This document shows positions 44,415 to 56,518 of a stretch of 64,000 nt of DNA, one piece after another (position 1 is the stretch's first letter; each line of letters starts with the position of its first letter). The stretch is from positions 30,756 through 94,755 of the forward strand of contig KV424003.1 of NCBI GenBank assembly GCA_001632435.1, written 5' to 3'. This DNA comes from Calocera cornea HHB12733 (taxonomy: Eukaryota; Basidiomycota; Dacrymycetes; Dacrymycetales; Dacrymycetaceae). Both the position numbers and the translations under genes were made by a program. Below the pieces are notes generated by a model, which was given only the letters and a program-made list of their open reading frames with translations, ran no database searches and was not told the origin of the DNA.

Positions 44415-46956
44415 AGCGCAAACCAAAATAAAGACCGGCACCACCACCACCACCGTCATTATCATCATCGACCTTGCCCAACTTGCACGGCTCAGCATAC
44501 CACTTATCTTTATCTGCATCTCTCCCATCCCTCAAACCTGATCTCTGTGCCAACACCAACCGCATCACCATCTGCCACCACCATCATCATCGCTCCTCGC
44601 GCGCAAAATACTCTGCACCGCACCCGCCCTTGCATCGCATGTGTCCTTCAGCTAGTGGTACCACCCTCGACTCCATAATAAACCCGTGTACGTGTACTTG
44701 TACGCCCTCCCATCCTCCTCGATCTCGATCACTCGCCTAGACCGTCTCGCCCCTGGGACTCCCTGTTGTTCTCTCTATCTCTCTGCTATAATCTGCCCCT
44801 TGTTCTCGTCTCCCTCCTAGCCGTCGTCCTGTGGTCGTCATTGTCGTTTGTTCTGCCGGTCCTCTCCGTTGCTGTTGCTTCTCTCATCACTTAGCCCTGA
44901 ACTCTTGCAACAACTTATCCTGTGGTATAGCGGCGTCGACAGGCTCTGTAGCTGAGCCCCGCGCGCGCGCGCAAAGAACAAACAAATGAAAATCCAACAA
45001 ACGTAATAACAGCATCATCGTGTGTGAGACATTGTGTAATCATGAAACGTGTGAATATGACATGTGGGAACTTGGGCTTCTCAGGTGCTTCTGCGGGGGC
45101 ATATCCTTCGAAGGCGCTTCGGCGCCGAAGAGCGGGAATTAGCCTCCCGCTCTGCAAGGCGGAGAAGGTGCGCCTCAGCTTCTGACCGCGCTCGTTCCTT
45201 TTAACCCGTCCGTCTGCCCTCGGGGTAGCAGCGGGGAATCGGCGGCCCGGCGTCCGGTTTTCCTGAGCAACCACGCAAAACACGCCCGCGGCGCCGAGCC
45301 GAGCCGAGCCGAGCCGGGCGGGCGGAAGACCGGTGCTGTGCTGTGCTGTAGCGTCGTACTGTACTCGGGCTGGGACGCGATGCCCTAGTTATGCACGATG
45401 GCTGGCAGATGACTCGGCGGCCGACTCGGGAGTCGGGCGCTGGCCAGTCATTGGCCGGTACATGTACGGGCTAGTGCGTCCAGCGATGAGTCGGCGGCCG
45501 GGTCGGACCCATTGGCCTGGTCGACAGGCCGAGACTCGGTCTCTCCGTCTTCACGCTTCGCGCCCGTTCGTGCGGTAGAAGCCTAGCGGACGACTCGGCG
45601 GCCGGCGAGCGGCAGGCAGGCGATTGCGGAGCAGCCTGAGCAGCGGCTGCGGATGCTTGCACGTATATGAGAGAAATTGCCACCCCACGAGGTGCCGCTT
45701 GGATTCGATTCGTTCCTGAGGGAGGGGGACCATCTGATTCCTGATTCCAATCGCGACCACTACCTCCCCTCTCGGCGCCCGCTCCTGCCGTACCTATCGG
45801 TCCCCTACGCTTCGCCCTCATTCGGCGGGTCGAGACTGCCATTGCCCCTTCCTGGGCGTCCGAGCCTGTGCCGCGGGGCGGACAGGACGTGCCTGGAGAA
45901 GGCGAGCCGGGAAAAGGGTATCACGCCACGGGAAGCGTGTGCTGTCCAGTGTCCGCTGCGCCTCGCGTGGGGGCGGCGCCCGCCGCTTAAAGGAATGGCA
46001 CCAGGCACGACACGCGAGCGAGACTGGCCGATATGAAGCGGCAAGTAGGGTAGGGGATGGGGTCGACCGTGGGCGTGGGTAAATGAAAGGCTCGAAGCTG
46101 GGTCCGGCCGGAGTCCGACTGCCTCCCCGCCAGACGACAACGCGACGGGAAAATCAGACGAGGCACAACACGCGAGATGCCTGTTCGGCCGATGAGCCTT
46201 GCCGGGCGAGCGGAAAGGAAGAGTATGGTCCACGAGGGGGAGCATGATACGCCGGGTTTTGGATAAATGAAGGGGGGCGGGAAGAGGGGACGCATGAGGA
46301 CAGGCACGAAGGGAGCGTTACCGTGACAGCCTCAGCGCTCGGCGGGCTTGGTTATTAGCCTCAGGAACCCGCAGTAGAAGCAGAGCTGTCAGCACCGCCC
46401 GTATCGGAGGTGACTGATAACCAATGGGTGGGAGGACACTGATACCGTTCCTGGTCCGAGTCAGTGGCGAGTTAGATCGGCCCCAATTGAGCTGGTGGAC
46501 GACCAGTCCTAGCTATCGGCGGCCGGGGGGTCTGCAGACGATGGCCAGAACATTTCCAGATGGACAGAAGCGTGTTGTACAGCCCATATGAACAGCGAAG
46601 CAGGTCATTCTAGAACCGCTCGTAGCGTATCAGCGCGGAAGGATGTTTAGGACAGCATGGTTGCGATTCCGCGCCGCGCGTTCCCTTGTTCTCGTGGAGC
46701 GGAAAGCAACGGTGCCCGGAGGCGAACTCGGAGTTATGGGGCCGCTGTGGCTGAGCAGCTTGCTTCCGTATTGCCTCCGTCAGACCTGCCCTAAAGATGG
46801 TCCTGTACATTTTCAGTCACCGTTACCGCCAGCCAAGTCAGCTCCACTCATCGGCACCAGCGAGCGCCGCCCTCTCCGTCGTCCTCGCCTTCTTATACCT
46901 GCATCGTCAAGAGAGCGCATTTATCGTTCTCTTCCCAGCAGTTCACTCCAGCAAAC
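44415..46956. other. Intergenic, no gene supported
   Basis: These 2.5 kb hold short repeats (GAGCC pentamers at about 45295-45320, a CG run at 44960-44972), three copies of GACTCGGCGGCCG-like words (45410, 45486, 45590) and two diverged copies of a segment beginning AGGCACRACACGCGAG (46006 and 46160). No reading frame shows conserved features. The last 100 bp form the eS30 promoter. Confidence 0.45.
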
Positions 46957-47522
46957 ATGGGAAAAGGTACGTCCGCTGTCTGTCTGCTAGAATCCTCGAG
47001 TGCAATGACTGACATCACATCCAGGTGCGATACTGTCTGACGACGGCGGATCAATGCTAACATGTCATCCATCCAGTCCACGGTTCCCTTGCCCGTGCGG
47101 GTAAGGTCAAGCAGCAGACACCAAAGGTCGAGAAGCAGGAGAAGAAGAAGAAGCCGAAGGGCCGCGCAAAGAAGCGCATGCTCTACAACCGTCGGTACGT
47201 CCGCCCACCTCACCCTTAATACGACCATTGCTGACCATCCATCCAGCTTCGTCAACGTCACTGCCGCTCCTGGAGGCAAGAGGAGGATGTGAGTACCGCG
47301 TTCTCGCTGCCTCGTTGTGCTGTCATTCCTTTTTGGAGCACTTTTCTCTCTACACGATGATAAGATCACTTCGCATAGTTCACACTGAACACACGGTGTT
47401 GACAAACCTTGCATCTTCCAAATGTCTTTCGCTCCTATCTGATCCTTTATTATTGTCGCCTTTCGCGTTTTGGAATTATCATACTGATACTTCTTACCAG
47501 GAACGCGAACCCCGAGAAGTAG
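46957..47522 (+). CDS. RPS30: 40S ribosomal protein eS30
   Basis: Exons 46957-46966, 47077-47194, 47247-47288 and 47501-47522 give 63 aa: [20 protein letters not shown], then [20 protein letters not shown] and [18 protein letters not shown]. That is the full-length eS30, without the ubiquitin-like fusion seen in animals. Introns are 110, 52 and 212 bp. The third intron is about four times the local norm and houses a box C/D snoRNA. The first exon is 10 nt. The protein is a basic component of the small ribosomal subunit. Confidence 0.96.
47350..47446 (+). ncRNA. Intronic box C/D snoRNA, snR60/U80 type
   Basis: Within intron 3 of eS30 I see box C ACGATGA (47354-47360; one change from RUGAUGA), box D' CTGA (47385-47388), box C' GTGTTGA (47396-47402) and box D CTGA (47439-47442). 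The 11 nt GCATAGTTCAC, one base before D', are perfectly complementary to the large-subunit rRNA segment GUGAACUAUGC. The 15 nt before D (GTCTTTCGCTCCTAT) pair with AUAGGGGCGAAAGAC, with a single G-U pair. Those are the two sites served by yeast snR60 and human U80 (about A817 and G908 in yeast numbering). The rRNA sequences are recalled from memory. No strong terminal stem is visible. The RNA should direct 2'-O-methylation in the nucleolus after debranching of the intron. Confidence 0.85.
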
Positions 47523-47776
47523 ATGCATTGCTCATGTGCACTACGGGTTGGATTGTGTCATCGGCATTGTCTGGCGCCAGAGGTTGATATGCCAGCATGT
47601 ACGGAGTTGGAATGGGAGCGGATACCTATATGGGACTGCCCTAGAGCCATCGTCGTTTGTATGGATAGGGGCTATGCAATACTATGCCATGCTCTCCTTC
47701 ACACAGCAATTTCGTTCGATCAGATATTTGGCTGCATAGGGTATCTCATGAGGGGTATCAAGGATATACAACGACA

Positions 47777-49362
47777 TTACGCCGGCGGCAGAAACGTTGC
47801 CCATAAGATACAGCTAACAACGCCCCATGTAATGCTCCACCCCACCCACAGCTTCCCCCAGAACCGTCCTCCATCGCCAAACTGCCCCGACAGCAGAGCC
47901 GCTGCACCCCAGTACGCAACCGGCAAGCCCGACACCTGCCGGAGCATGATCTGCACATGCGCCGAGACGAACAGGATGAGGCTGTATCCCAGTGTGTGCA
48001 GCGCGAAGGGCAGGAACGGCCGGGCGAATGCTGCTGAAGGTCCGCCAAAGTAGCTCTTGATGCCTGATATGATCGTCGTGGATGCGTAGAAGAAGTTGAG
48101 CGCGTAGACGGGGGCGGAGATGAGGAAGTTTGGTGTCTGTGCGGGTTCCCAGTACCGGAGGAAGCCGACGTTCCTGTGTCACCTCGTCAGCCCAAGTCTC
48201 CGGAGGTAGAGACAAGCACCTACCAATAATGCTCTTGTACAAAGGCATAAGACGTCCAATGCGTCCACTCGCCGTTCATGCACCACGGGCGCATCCTCGT
48301 GCTGCTGCAGAAGGCATGTAATTTGCCCCAGCGCTGCAGCCCGTATTCGACCGCCAGGACGCAGAGAGGGAGCGAGACTACCGCGAGACAAATGCAGAGG
48401 AGGTAGGCTGTTGTGGGTCCGAGTAGCTTGAACCGCCGCGTGGCCTGTAGATCGTCAGCCGAGTGGGATCTGGCAGGGCGCGGACATACCTTGATATCAG
48501 CTACCAGGCTCCGCAGTGCAGGCTCAGCGAGCTTGTACCAGAGGGGGAAGGCCCAGAGGAGGACGCCGCTCGATCGAAACAATTGGGCGATCACGATGTC
48601 GGCTGTGGCGCGGAGCAAGTTGTTGTTCAGAGCACTTCTCATGCCTGGACCAACACGTCAGCACGGATTGCCCATGAGAAAGACTGGACGGACCGTGGAA
48701 CGCGAAAAACGCGAAGAAGGGCTCGGTGTAGGGTGCGTACATGACGACCGGCGGTGAGGAAGGCATGCAGTATAGTAGAGACGTGAGCAACGCGAATGAT
48801 GTGGCTTTTGTAAGATCACAGGTCAACCTGTTGGATGCGTTCAATAGTCGAACTTGCCAACATGTGGACTGACGGACTCGTACAGCTCGAGCGATGCAAG
48901 AACTCCAGCTACAGATGCTGCCCAGCTGCCGAGAACGGCGAGGTCTGTGTACGAGATACTTCTCCCAGTGACAGATGAGAGTGCGACAGCCAGGGTGCTG
49001 GAGACCCACGGCAGGCCAAAGCCCCAGGCGAGCTCATGCTCCCATTCCGGCGTGCCGCCTCGGGCAGCGACGTTCGTAAAGTGGAACGCGTCCCATCGCA
49101 GTACCGGCGTGCTGGATTCCACAAGGGCAGATGCGTCGAATAACGGGAGCCTTAGCCAAGATGTGCACAAGTTGATGATAAGACTTGTTGCGACACGACT
49201 CAGAAGCGCGGCCGTCAGGATGATGATCTTGTGATTCTCAGGCTTCGCAGGGTCGAGGCGAGCCAGAAAAGGTGGCAAGGCGCGCATGGCTGTTCCCACG
49301 GGTCGTGGAGGTCGAGCATGGGACGCAGCGTGTGCCGGTCGCTCCCGGGGGTCGTCCTCCAT
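47777..49362 (-). CDS. GPI18: GPI mannosyltransferase 2 (PIG-V/Gpi18)
   Basis: Exons 49362-48878, 48827-48694, 48644-48490, 48444-48224 and 48173-47777 give 463 aa with many hydrophobic helices. Family landmarks are LRWDAFHFTNVAARGG near residue 85 (luminal catalytic Asp), PPVVMYAPYTEPFFAFFAF, and the late block WCMNGEWTHWTSYAFVQEHY, then WNVGFLRYWEPAQTPNFLIS. The enzyme adds the second mannose to the GPI core in the ER lumen. With GPI11 it is the second GPI-assembly gene in the window, although about 15 kb away and not obviously linked. Confidence 0.92.
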
Positions 49363-50193
49363 CTCCGTTACGTGACGAAGAGAGGGCGGATAATCAACGT
49401 GTCATCTGCGGAATACCTTGGCAGGTCAAGAGGTAATGTCCAGGGCTGGGTTGGGTGGGTTGAGAGCCTAAAGTGAGACGAGAATAGGCGTAGACTCGAG
49501 CCTCCCAAGCCGGGGCGGAAGCAAAGCGTGGCTGTCAAAGGGAGACTTGGGCTGGGCGCGTGGGTTGGCTTCGGCCTGTTTCCGAATCGGGGTCGGCCGT
49601 GGATGCAAGCGGGAACGTCGCCTTTTCGCCGAGCGGAACCAAGCGAGGAGTGTCTTACGGCAGCAGTCAAGCTACAGGCCTCCCGAACCCGTATATTATC
49701 CTGCCCCGAGCCGCAGCGACTGACAATCAAACGGTTGTCTGCCTTTCGCTTTCGTTTTGCAGATTCCCCCACACCCGCGAAAACGAAGCACCAAAGATTC
49801 CCCGCTCCTATTCACTTGGGAGAATGCATGAGTCCCTTATCGTGTGACTCCCCCCGCTCTCCGCTTCGGCATTGCCTTGGCAATTAGCTCCTCCGGTCCC
49901 GATCAAAATTACACCGATAGGTCAATTGTGATTTGTTTGTGAGCAGAACTAGGGTTTCGATGCCCGATAAGGTCACCATCTTACGCCTTTACCCAGCGCC
50001 TCACAACCAATCTTTGTCCGAACATTGTATACGACCCTAATTTCTTCTGGCCTCTGACATCTTCTGACCGTTTGGCGCCTGACCTTGGCTTCTGGCGCTG
50101 CGCACCACCCGTTTATCACACGACGCCTTTTCTACGTGTCTATAACTTGAAGCAACCGGCGTCTTGCTTTCTCACGGTCCCTGTACTCGCAAA
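49363..50193. other. Intergenic, no gene supported
   Basis: This 831-bp segment separates two divergent genes and probably contains both promoters. The frame 49528-49887 has no conserved character. Confidence 0.5.
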
Positions 50194-51463
50194 ATGGCCG
50201 GCGTCGTACTGAACAGCAACATTACCGCTCTCCCCAACGAGCTCCTCAGCATGGTCTTCGAGTCGTACGTCGCCTCCTGGGAGACGGACGTGAACGCGGC
50301 ATGGGGAGAGCTCTGGAAGTTCCTCTCCACCGTGGGTCGCGTGTCCACGCACTGGAGGGATATTTCTCACGGGACGCCGCTGCTTTGGCGAAACATCTTC
50401 TATGGCGACAGCGAGGAATACTGCCCAAAGGACGAGGACCTGCCCATAGACATCCAGACGTGGCTGATGCGAAGCTCAGAGTCGCCCGTGCGTCTATGGG
50501 TGCTTGGGCTCGCTCGAGTCTTGGAGCTGGACGACATGCTGGCTCCACCAGCCAAGAACCGCGTCCGAGATATACACATGTATCTCGACAACGACCTTGC
50601 TGTTCCCCCGCCCCCATCTGAACAGTCGGCCCCGATCCCTCCCACGGTCCCGCTCCGCACGTCTTGGCCAGCACTGAAGCACCTCTCCATCTCCGTGCGG
50701 CAAGGCATCGAGTCTGCGCGTGGGCTCGCGAGTCTCATCAGCAAGCTCTCAACGATCGAGACGCTGCACCTCGAAGGCTGGCCGACGGAGCCGTTTGTCC
50801 CGCCTGCAGACGTGCCTGTTCTCCCTCATCTGCGGAGCATCCAGCTGGTCAACGTCTACGCCTTCGACTGCGGGATGATCCTCTCCTGCTTCACCGCACC
50901 ACGACTACGAGCCATATCGATGATGCTCATCAGCGGGGAAGAGGAGGGCCTCCCAGCAACACTCACGGCCGCGTCAGCATCGAACTTTGCACACATCCGC
51001 GAGCTCTCTCTGATGGGCCGACTGCGCGCCGTCATCCTCCAGAGCATCCTGCGCGCCGCACCATGTACACGGTCGCTCAGCCTCGCCTTCAAAGACCGCC
51101 AGCACTCGGCCTTCACGCACGTCGACTTCCTCCGGGTCACGGCGACGACGCCCATCGACCACATCTACGTCCCCGCGCTCGAGGTGCTCAGGCTCGACCA
51201 CCAGATGTTCTGGGTCAACCCGCTCATGCCCATCGTGCAGAGCAGAATGGACCTGCCGACCGTGGCGAGCCTGACCAAAATCGGCGTGCCGTTCGAGTTC
51301 GAGGCGACGTACCCGGAGATGCTCCAGCCGCTTATGGCGCTCGGAGTGGACGTCGTTGGCTGGGCGCCAGATTCCCTTCCTTGTACGTGTGCCGGTGATT
51401 GCAGATTGAGAGAGCCCTGCTGACATCATCACAGACTTCCTTGACAAACGAAGACGCATATGA
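50194..51463 (+). CDS. F-box-like/leucine-rich protein
   Basis: Exons 50194-51382 and 51435-51463 give 405 aa. The N-terminus NITALPNELLSMVFESYVAS, followed by VGRVSTHWRDISHGTPLLWR, is the F-box-like motif frequent in mushroom genomes (LP.E+L..+F, V...W+.I....P.LW). Later leucine patterns such as WPALKHLSISV, LSTIETLHLEGW and LPHLRSIQLVNVYAFD recall leucine-rich repeats. The last intron (52 bp) replaces a read-through ending with YFLDKRRRI; without it the protein would end in a Cys-rich tail that looks non-coding. The role is presumably substrate binding for a Skp1-cullin ligase. Confidence 0.8.
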
Positions 51464-51953
51464 CCACGCCTGCTCTCGTCCCAAAAGAGCACACCCGCTC
51501 ACAAGCCACATGCTGCATTTTCCTCTGTATCCATTCTCACCCATGTATCTATCCGCTCTGCTCAGGAACCTAGCTGTCACGACACTCACACACTCTAGAC
51601 GCTGTAAATGATGTAATGCATTCCGTATGGCACTCACACGCACACGACATGCGCAAGAGACAGGCGCACAAGCTGTCTCTGTAACGACTGCATTGGACGG
51701 TAACAACACAACAGTCAAGACATAGTCAAGGACAAAAGCATACAGCCTACTTGTGCCATAAGGGGGCGTGGTCTAACATATTTTAGGGTGTAAGGGCCTG
51801 CCAAACGAATGGTGTGTCACTCGGGGGCAGGGAGCGAGTTCTTAGGAATGAGTAGAGGCAAGAGATGGAGAAAGCAATCAAACAGGATGCGGAATGGAGG
51901 GCAAGAATTGGAAACACGACCTAATCACACACTTCATCCTGCATTTGGGGCCC
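51464..51953. other. Convergent 3' spacer, nothing seen
   Basis: These 490 bp lie between two genes whose stops face each other. They are richer in A and T than their surroundings and contain no repeat or coding signal. Confidence 0.5.
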
Positions 51954-54900
51954 TCACTGCTTGTCGAAGAACTTGACCATGTCACCGACCTTTGCCGTTT
52001 TCTTCCCCGCGCGGACAGCCTTGAGGCCCTCGAGGCTCTTGACCTCCCTTCCGGCGTCCTTGACCTCCTTGCGGATCACGAGCGGGTCGACGAAGCCCAG
52101 GCCGACCTGCTTGGGCCGCGTGTGCGTGGGGGGGATCTTGATCGGCGCGGGGCTCTGGTTGGAGAGGGGTGCGTAGGTGCTGTGCGGGCGCGGGCGGGGC
52201 CGCGTCGTGGTAAAGAACTCGCCCTGCTGCTTCCCGGCGGCGTTGGCAGCGTTGGCGTTGAACGAGCTGGGCGGGGGCATGGCCGGCGCGCTCGACACAC
52301 TGTACGACGTCGTGTGCGCGCGCTGCGCCTTGGGCCGGCCGACCTTCTCGGGCGAGCTCTCGAACTTCTCCGTGCCGGGCGTGTCGGGCGTGGGGAGCAG
52401 GGCCTTGCCCTCCTCCTTCTCCCTCTCCCGCGCGCTCTTCAGGCTCTCGGTCTTCTCCGTCTTCTCCGTCTTCCCCCCCTTCCCGCCGAGCGCGGCGGTG
52501 TACCTCCTGCGCCCAACAGGGCTAGGGGCGAGCGGGGCCACCTCCCTCTCCCTCTCCCTGTCCCCAGCGGGCAGCTTGAGCCCCGCACTCCCCGGGCTGA
52601 CCTCCTCGCCCCTATAGTCGCCCATGGGCCTGGGAAGCCGTCCCACCGCAAGAGGGGTGGTCCCCGGGCTGTTGCTGTTGCTGTTGTTGTTGACGAGGCT
52701 CATCGGGCTCCCCGTGCTCGGCAGGGGCAGGGAGGTGGTAGCCGGCGGGGTGCGCGGGCCCGTCTCCGCGAGCGAGCCGGGGCCAGAGTGCAGAGAGTGC
52801 GCGGCCTCCGTCGCGTCGGAGGCGATGCTCCCCGCGTCGGCACCGTCCATGCCGTCGTCGTCGTCCTCCTGCATCACCACACGCCCACGTGCATGGCCAG
52901 CACTGGCGTGCTCGTCCGTGTCGTCCGAAGCCGCCGACCGGGCGAGAGAAGTGTTGCGCGAGACGTCCGGCTCGCCGTCTGCCAGGAACATGCGGCTGTA
53001 GTCCGTGAGGGTGTCCGCGAGGCCGCTCAAGCTCACACGGTCCTCCTCCGCCGGGAGGCGGCCCGCAGTAGTAGGCGCCAAGTGCGTGCCTTCCCTGCCG
53101 TTGTTGCCGTTGCCGTTGCCGTTGTCGGTGCTGGTGCCGTTCCCGTTATTCCCATAGCCAGTGTTGGTGCTGGTGCCGGTGCGCGCCGAGCCCGGCTTAG
53201 CAGCCAATACGGCCCTCTGGGCCTGTGCCATCGCCCTCAGATCATCCTCGCTGCTCTTCACGCTCGACACGACGCGCTGGACGCTGCTCTCCCGGGTCTC
53301 GGGCACGGGCACGCCCCTACCCGCACCCCTACCGAGGCCCAAGCCCACCCCCGGCCCGTCCGGCAAGCCGTGCTCCTTCCTCCAGGCGCTGTTGATCGCC
53401 CGGCCCAGCTCCGTGTCCTCCGGCGCGGGCGGCTTTGCCTCCCTGAGCGCGATCGTGGCTCCCTTCAGCTCCTGCAGGCCCTTCCTGAGCTCGCCCACGC
53501 CGAGCTCAGCAGCGTCCCACGCCGGCTCCCTGCCCACGACATACTCCTCAACCTCCTTCATGCGGTCTTCCAGCGCCCGCACGTGCGCGACGGTCCACCG
53601 CTCGAGCTTCTCGAGCCGGGAGGCCATGGCGAGGACCGAGTCGGGGAGGTTGAGCGCGCCCGAGGGGGTGTGCGAGAGGTAGGGCGAGCGGCCGGGGAGC
53701 GGCGCGGAGAGGAAGGAGGGCGCCGGCGAGTGCGAGAGCGTGCTGCCTGCTTGGACCTGCTGGGCGTGCGCGTGAGGGTGGGACGTGGTCGGCGGGCCGT
53801 GCATCGGCGTCGAGGGGGCAGAGAGGTGCCCCGCCCCGGCCTGCTGCGCGCGCGGGGGGAGGGACTGCGTCCTCGTCCTCGTATGATCCTGCGGGCCTGT
53901 GGTGGGCGGCCCGTTCCCGTTCCCATTCCCGTTGAGCAAAGCGAACGCAGGGTCATCAAACTTCTTCTCCCCCTTGGCGGGCCAGTCCTTCTTCCCCCCC
54001 TGACCGCCAGGAGAGCCGGAGGCGAGGTCCACCGAAGTGCGGGGAGAGAACCAGCTCGAGCGGCCCCTGCCGTTCCCCTCGCGCTCGCGCTCCGAGGCGC
54101 CGACGGAGGAGGAGCGCTGCTTACGCAGCTTGCCCCCGCGGGATTCGGCGATGACCAGCTGGGCCGGGGTGAGCTCCTTGCCCTCCCTGCCGTTCGCCTC
54201 GCGTTCCTTGGAGGGCGTCAGGCGCGCCTTGGCCGCAGTCCACCAGGAGGGGGTGCCCTTCCCCGACCCGGGGGTGCCGGGCGTCGCAGGGGCAGCCGAG
54301 TTCGGTGTGGGAGGGCCCGAGAGGCCAGGGCCGGGCCCGGTGGTGGGCGGGAGGGCGCGGGGCGACTTGGAGGGCGTGCCGAGCATGCGGAGGACCTCTT
54401 CTTCCATGTCCAGCCTTTCGATCTCGCTCACCGACTGATGGGAGCTTGCATGAGCACCTGTCTTCCAGCACTGGATAGGGAAAGGAGGTGGGACTGACCT
54501 GGGACGCCTGCCGCCCGCGCTCCTGGGCAAGGATCCGCTCCGCCTCCCTCCTGCTCTCCTCGCGCGCCCTCAGCGCCTCCTCATCATCCGTCAGTCCCCT
54601 TGCCTTCCCTCCGCCTCCGCCTCCGCCTCCCACAAGGCCAGCAACAACGCCCATGATCCCGCCTCCGCGCGCCTGCTTCCCCTGCTGCGCCCGCTGATAC
54701 TGCGCGGGGTAGTCCCCCCAGGGCTGATCCTCGAGCCCGTACTCCTCCCCGCTCCCGCTCCCGCTCTCGCTCTCTCCTTCTTCAGCACCCGCATCCGGCG
54801 ACCCAGGCACCGATCCGCCGAGGTACAGGGCGCGCCTGTGGGGGTCGTTCTGGGGTGTGATGCGTCCTGTGGGCACGCCCTTGCCCGAGGAGACGGGGGG

Positions 54901-55227
54901 TGCGAAGAAGTCGGGCGTCTCTGGCAGGCCGAGGGGTCTGGGCGGGGGCATGTTCATGTTGGCTGCACTGCCCGCGGACCCCCTCCTGGCGTTTCCCGCT
55001 GCGTGGGCGGCCTGCTGCGGGGTGCGATGGACGGGGGGGCCGGGGCTGGCGCCGACGGCGTGGTGGGGGACGTGCCTGGGCGGCTGGGGGTAGGAGTAGG
55101 GGTAGGGCATGACGCCGCCCGGAGTGGGGGTCTGGGACCAGTTTGGGGGCGGCGGGGGCGGTGCGAGGGTGTAGGTCGTGCTGCTGTGGCCGGGCTTGCG
55201 GAAGGGGGAGGGCGCGGGGGAGGCCAT
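51954..55227 (-). CDS. Hypothetical 1069-aa disordered protein with coiled coil
   Basis: Exons 55227-54499 and 54434-51954 join in phase 0. The protein is dominated by Pro, Ser, Gly and Asn low complexity. The ordered parts are: RAREESRREAERILAQERGR joined by the intron to SVSEIERLDMEEEVLRMLG (an amphipathic helix across residues 225-260); SVLAMASRLEKLERWTVAHV and following (a predicted coiled coil near 530-580); and a conserved-looking C-terminal stretch DPLVIRKEVKDAGREVKSLE, ending AKVGDMVKFFDKQ. I do not recognise a family. The frame remains open to an ATG at 55602; I prefer 55227 (MASPAPSPFRKPG) because the intervening part is repeat-encoded. Confidence 0.72.
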
Positions 55228-55632
55228 GTGCGGTTGCGGAGATGGGCAGGGCGGGTGTATGTGGGAGTGTCCTGTTGCAGAGTGCAGTAGTGCGTTGACG
55301 TTGACGTTGACGTTGACGTTGACGTTGACGTCGATGTTGACGTCAGACCGCTTTCCTTGTCGATCGCCCCCGTCGCCCGAGGAGACGGCGGTGAGAGTGA
55401 GATGGGATGGGGTGGGATGAGGAGCGACGGGAGAAGAAGCAACCGCCCTCACCCAGGGCCGTGACGCGCCCGTACCCCCGGGACGCGTTATATCACGTGG
55501 ACACGTGACCCCACTGCAACTGTCCTCCTTCTCCTTCTCTCGTCCCACAGTACTGAGTATTCCTGCAAGCAGTTCCACCGCCCGATCGCCCTCGTCCCGC
55601 AATCCGCAATCCGCAATCCGCCCCGTCCGTCC
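55228..55632. other. Upstream region of the 1069-aa gene, up to the assembly gap
   Basis: It contains the GTTGAC array listed separately, and CACGTGACC-type words near 55494-55510 (E-box-like CACGTG twice). The right end is cut by the N run. Confidence 0.5.
55292..55350. repeat. GTTGAC hexamer array with TGACGT words
   Basis: About seven units of GTTGAC are followed by GTCGATGTTGACGTCAG. Each junction creates TGACGT, the core of the bZIP/CREB-type site, ending in TGACGTCA. It lies 65-125 bp upstream of the chosen start of the 1069-aa gene. Confidence 0.9.
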
Positions 55633-56437
55633 NNNNNNNNNNNNNNNNNNNNNNNNNNNNNNNNNNNNNNNNNNNNNNNNNNNNNNNNNNNNNNNNNNNN
55701 NNNNNNNNNNNNNNNNNNNNNNNNNNNNNNNNNNNNNNNNNNNNNNNNNNNNNNNNNNNNNNNNNNNNNNNNNNNNNNNNNNNNNNNNNNNNNNNNNNNN
55801 NNNNNNNNNNNNNNNNNNNNNNNNNNNNNNNNNNNNNNNNNNNNNNNNNNNNNNNNNNNNNNNNNNNNNNNNNNNNNNNNNNNNNNNNNNNNNNNNNNNN
55901 NNNNNNNNNNNNNNNNNNNNNNNNNNNNNNNNNNNNNNNNNNNNNNNNNNNNNNNNNNNNNNNNNNNNNNNNNNNNNNNNNNNNNNNNNNNNNNNNNNNN
56001 NNNNNNNNNNNNNNNNNNNNNNNNNNNNNNNNNNNNNNNNNNNNNNNNNNNNNNNNNNNNNNNNNNNNNNNNNNNNNNNNNNNNNNNNNNNNNNNNNNNN
56101 NNNNNNNNNNNNNNNNNNNNNNNNNNNNNNNNNNNNNNNNNNNNNNNNNNNNNNNNNNNNNNNNNNNNNNNNNNNNNNNNNNNNNNNNNNNNNNNNNNNN
56201 NNNNNNNNNNNNNNNNNNNNNNNNNNNNNNNNNNNNNNNNNNNNNNNNNNNNNNNNNNNNNNNNNNNNNNNNNNNNNNNNNNNNNNNNNNNNNNNNNNNN
56301 NNNNNNNNNNNNNNNNNNNNNNNNNNNNNNNNNNNNNNNNNNNNNNNNNNNNNNNNNNNNNNNNNNNNNNNNNNNNNNNNNNNNNNNNNNNNNNNNNNNN
56401 NNNNNNNNNNNNNNNNNNNNNNNNNNNNNNNNNNNNN
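55633..56437. other. Assembly gap, 805 Ns
   Basis: Unknown sequence. It hides the 3' end of the GT69 gene on its right side and part of the promoter region of the gene on its left. The true length may differ from 805. Confidence 0.99.
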
Positions 56438-56518
56438 GTGGGAGGTGGGAGTGGTCAAGTTGCGTGAAGCAACTCAAGACAGTGCTACAGAAGCGGGAAC
56501 ACGGGGAAGAGGACGCAC

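Noticed and set aside
46967..47076. Second snoRNA in intron 1 of eS30
   Set aside because: TGACTGA and CTGA words are present, but no proper C box or rRNA-complementary guide was found.
51894..54497. 867-codon plus-strand frame opposite the 1069-aa gene
   Set aside because: Composition is dominated by Arg, Leu, Gly and Ala as expected for antisense of GC-rich sequence; the minus-strand frame has an intron that joins in phase and ordered helices.
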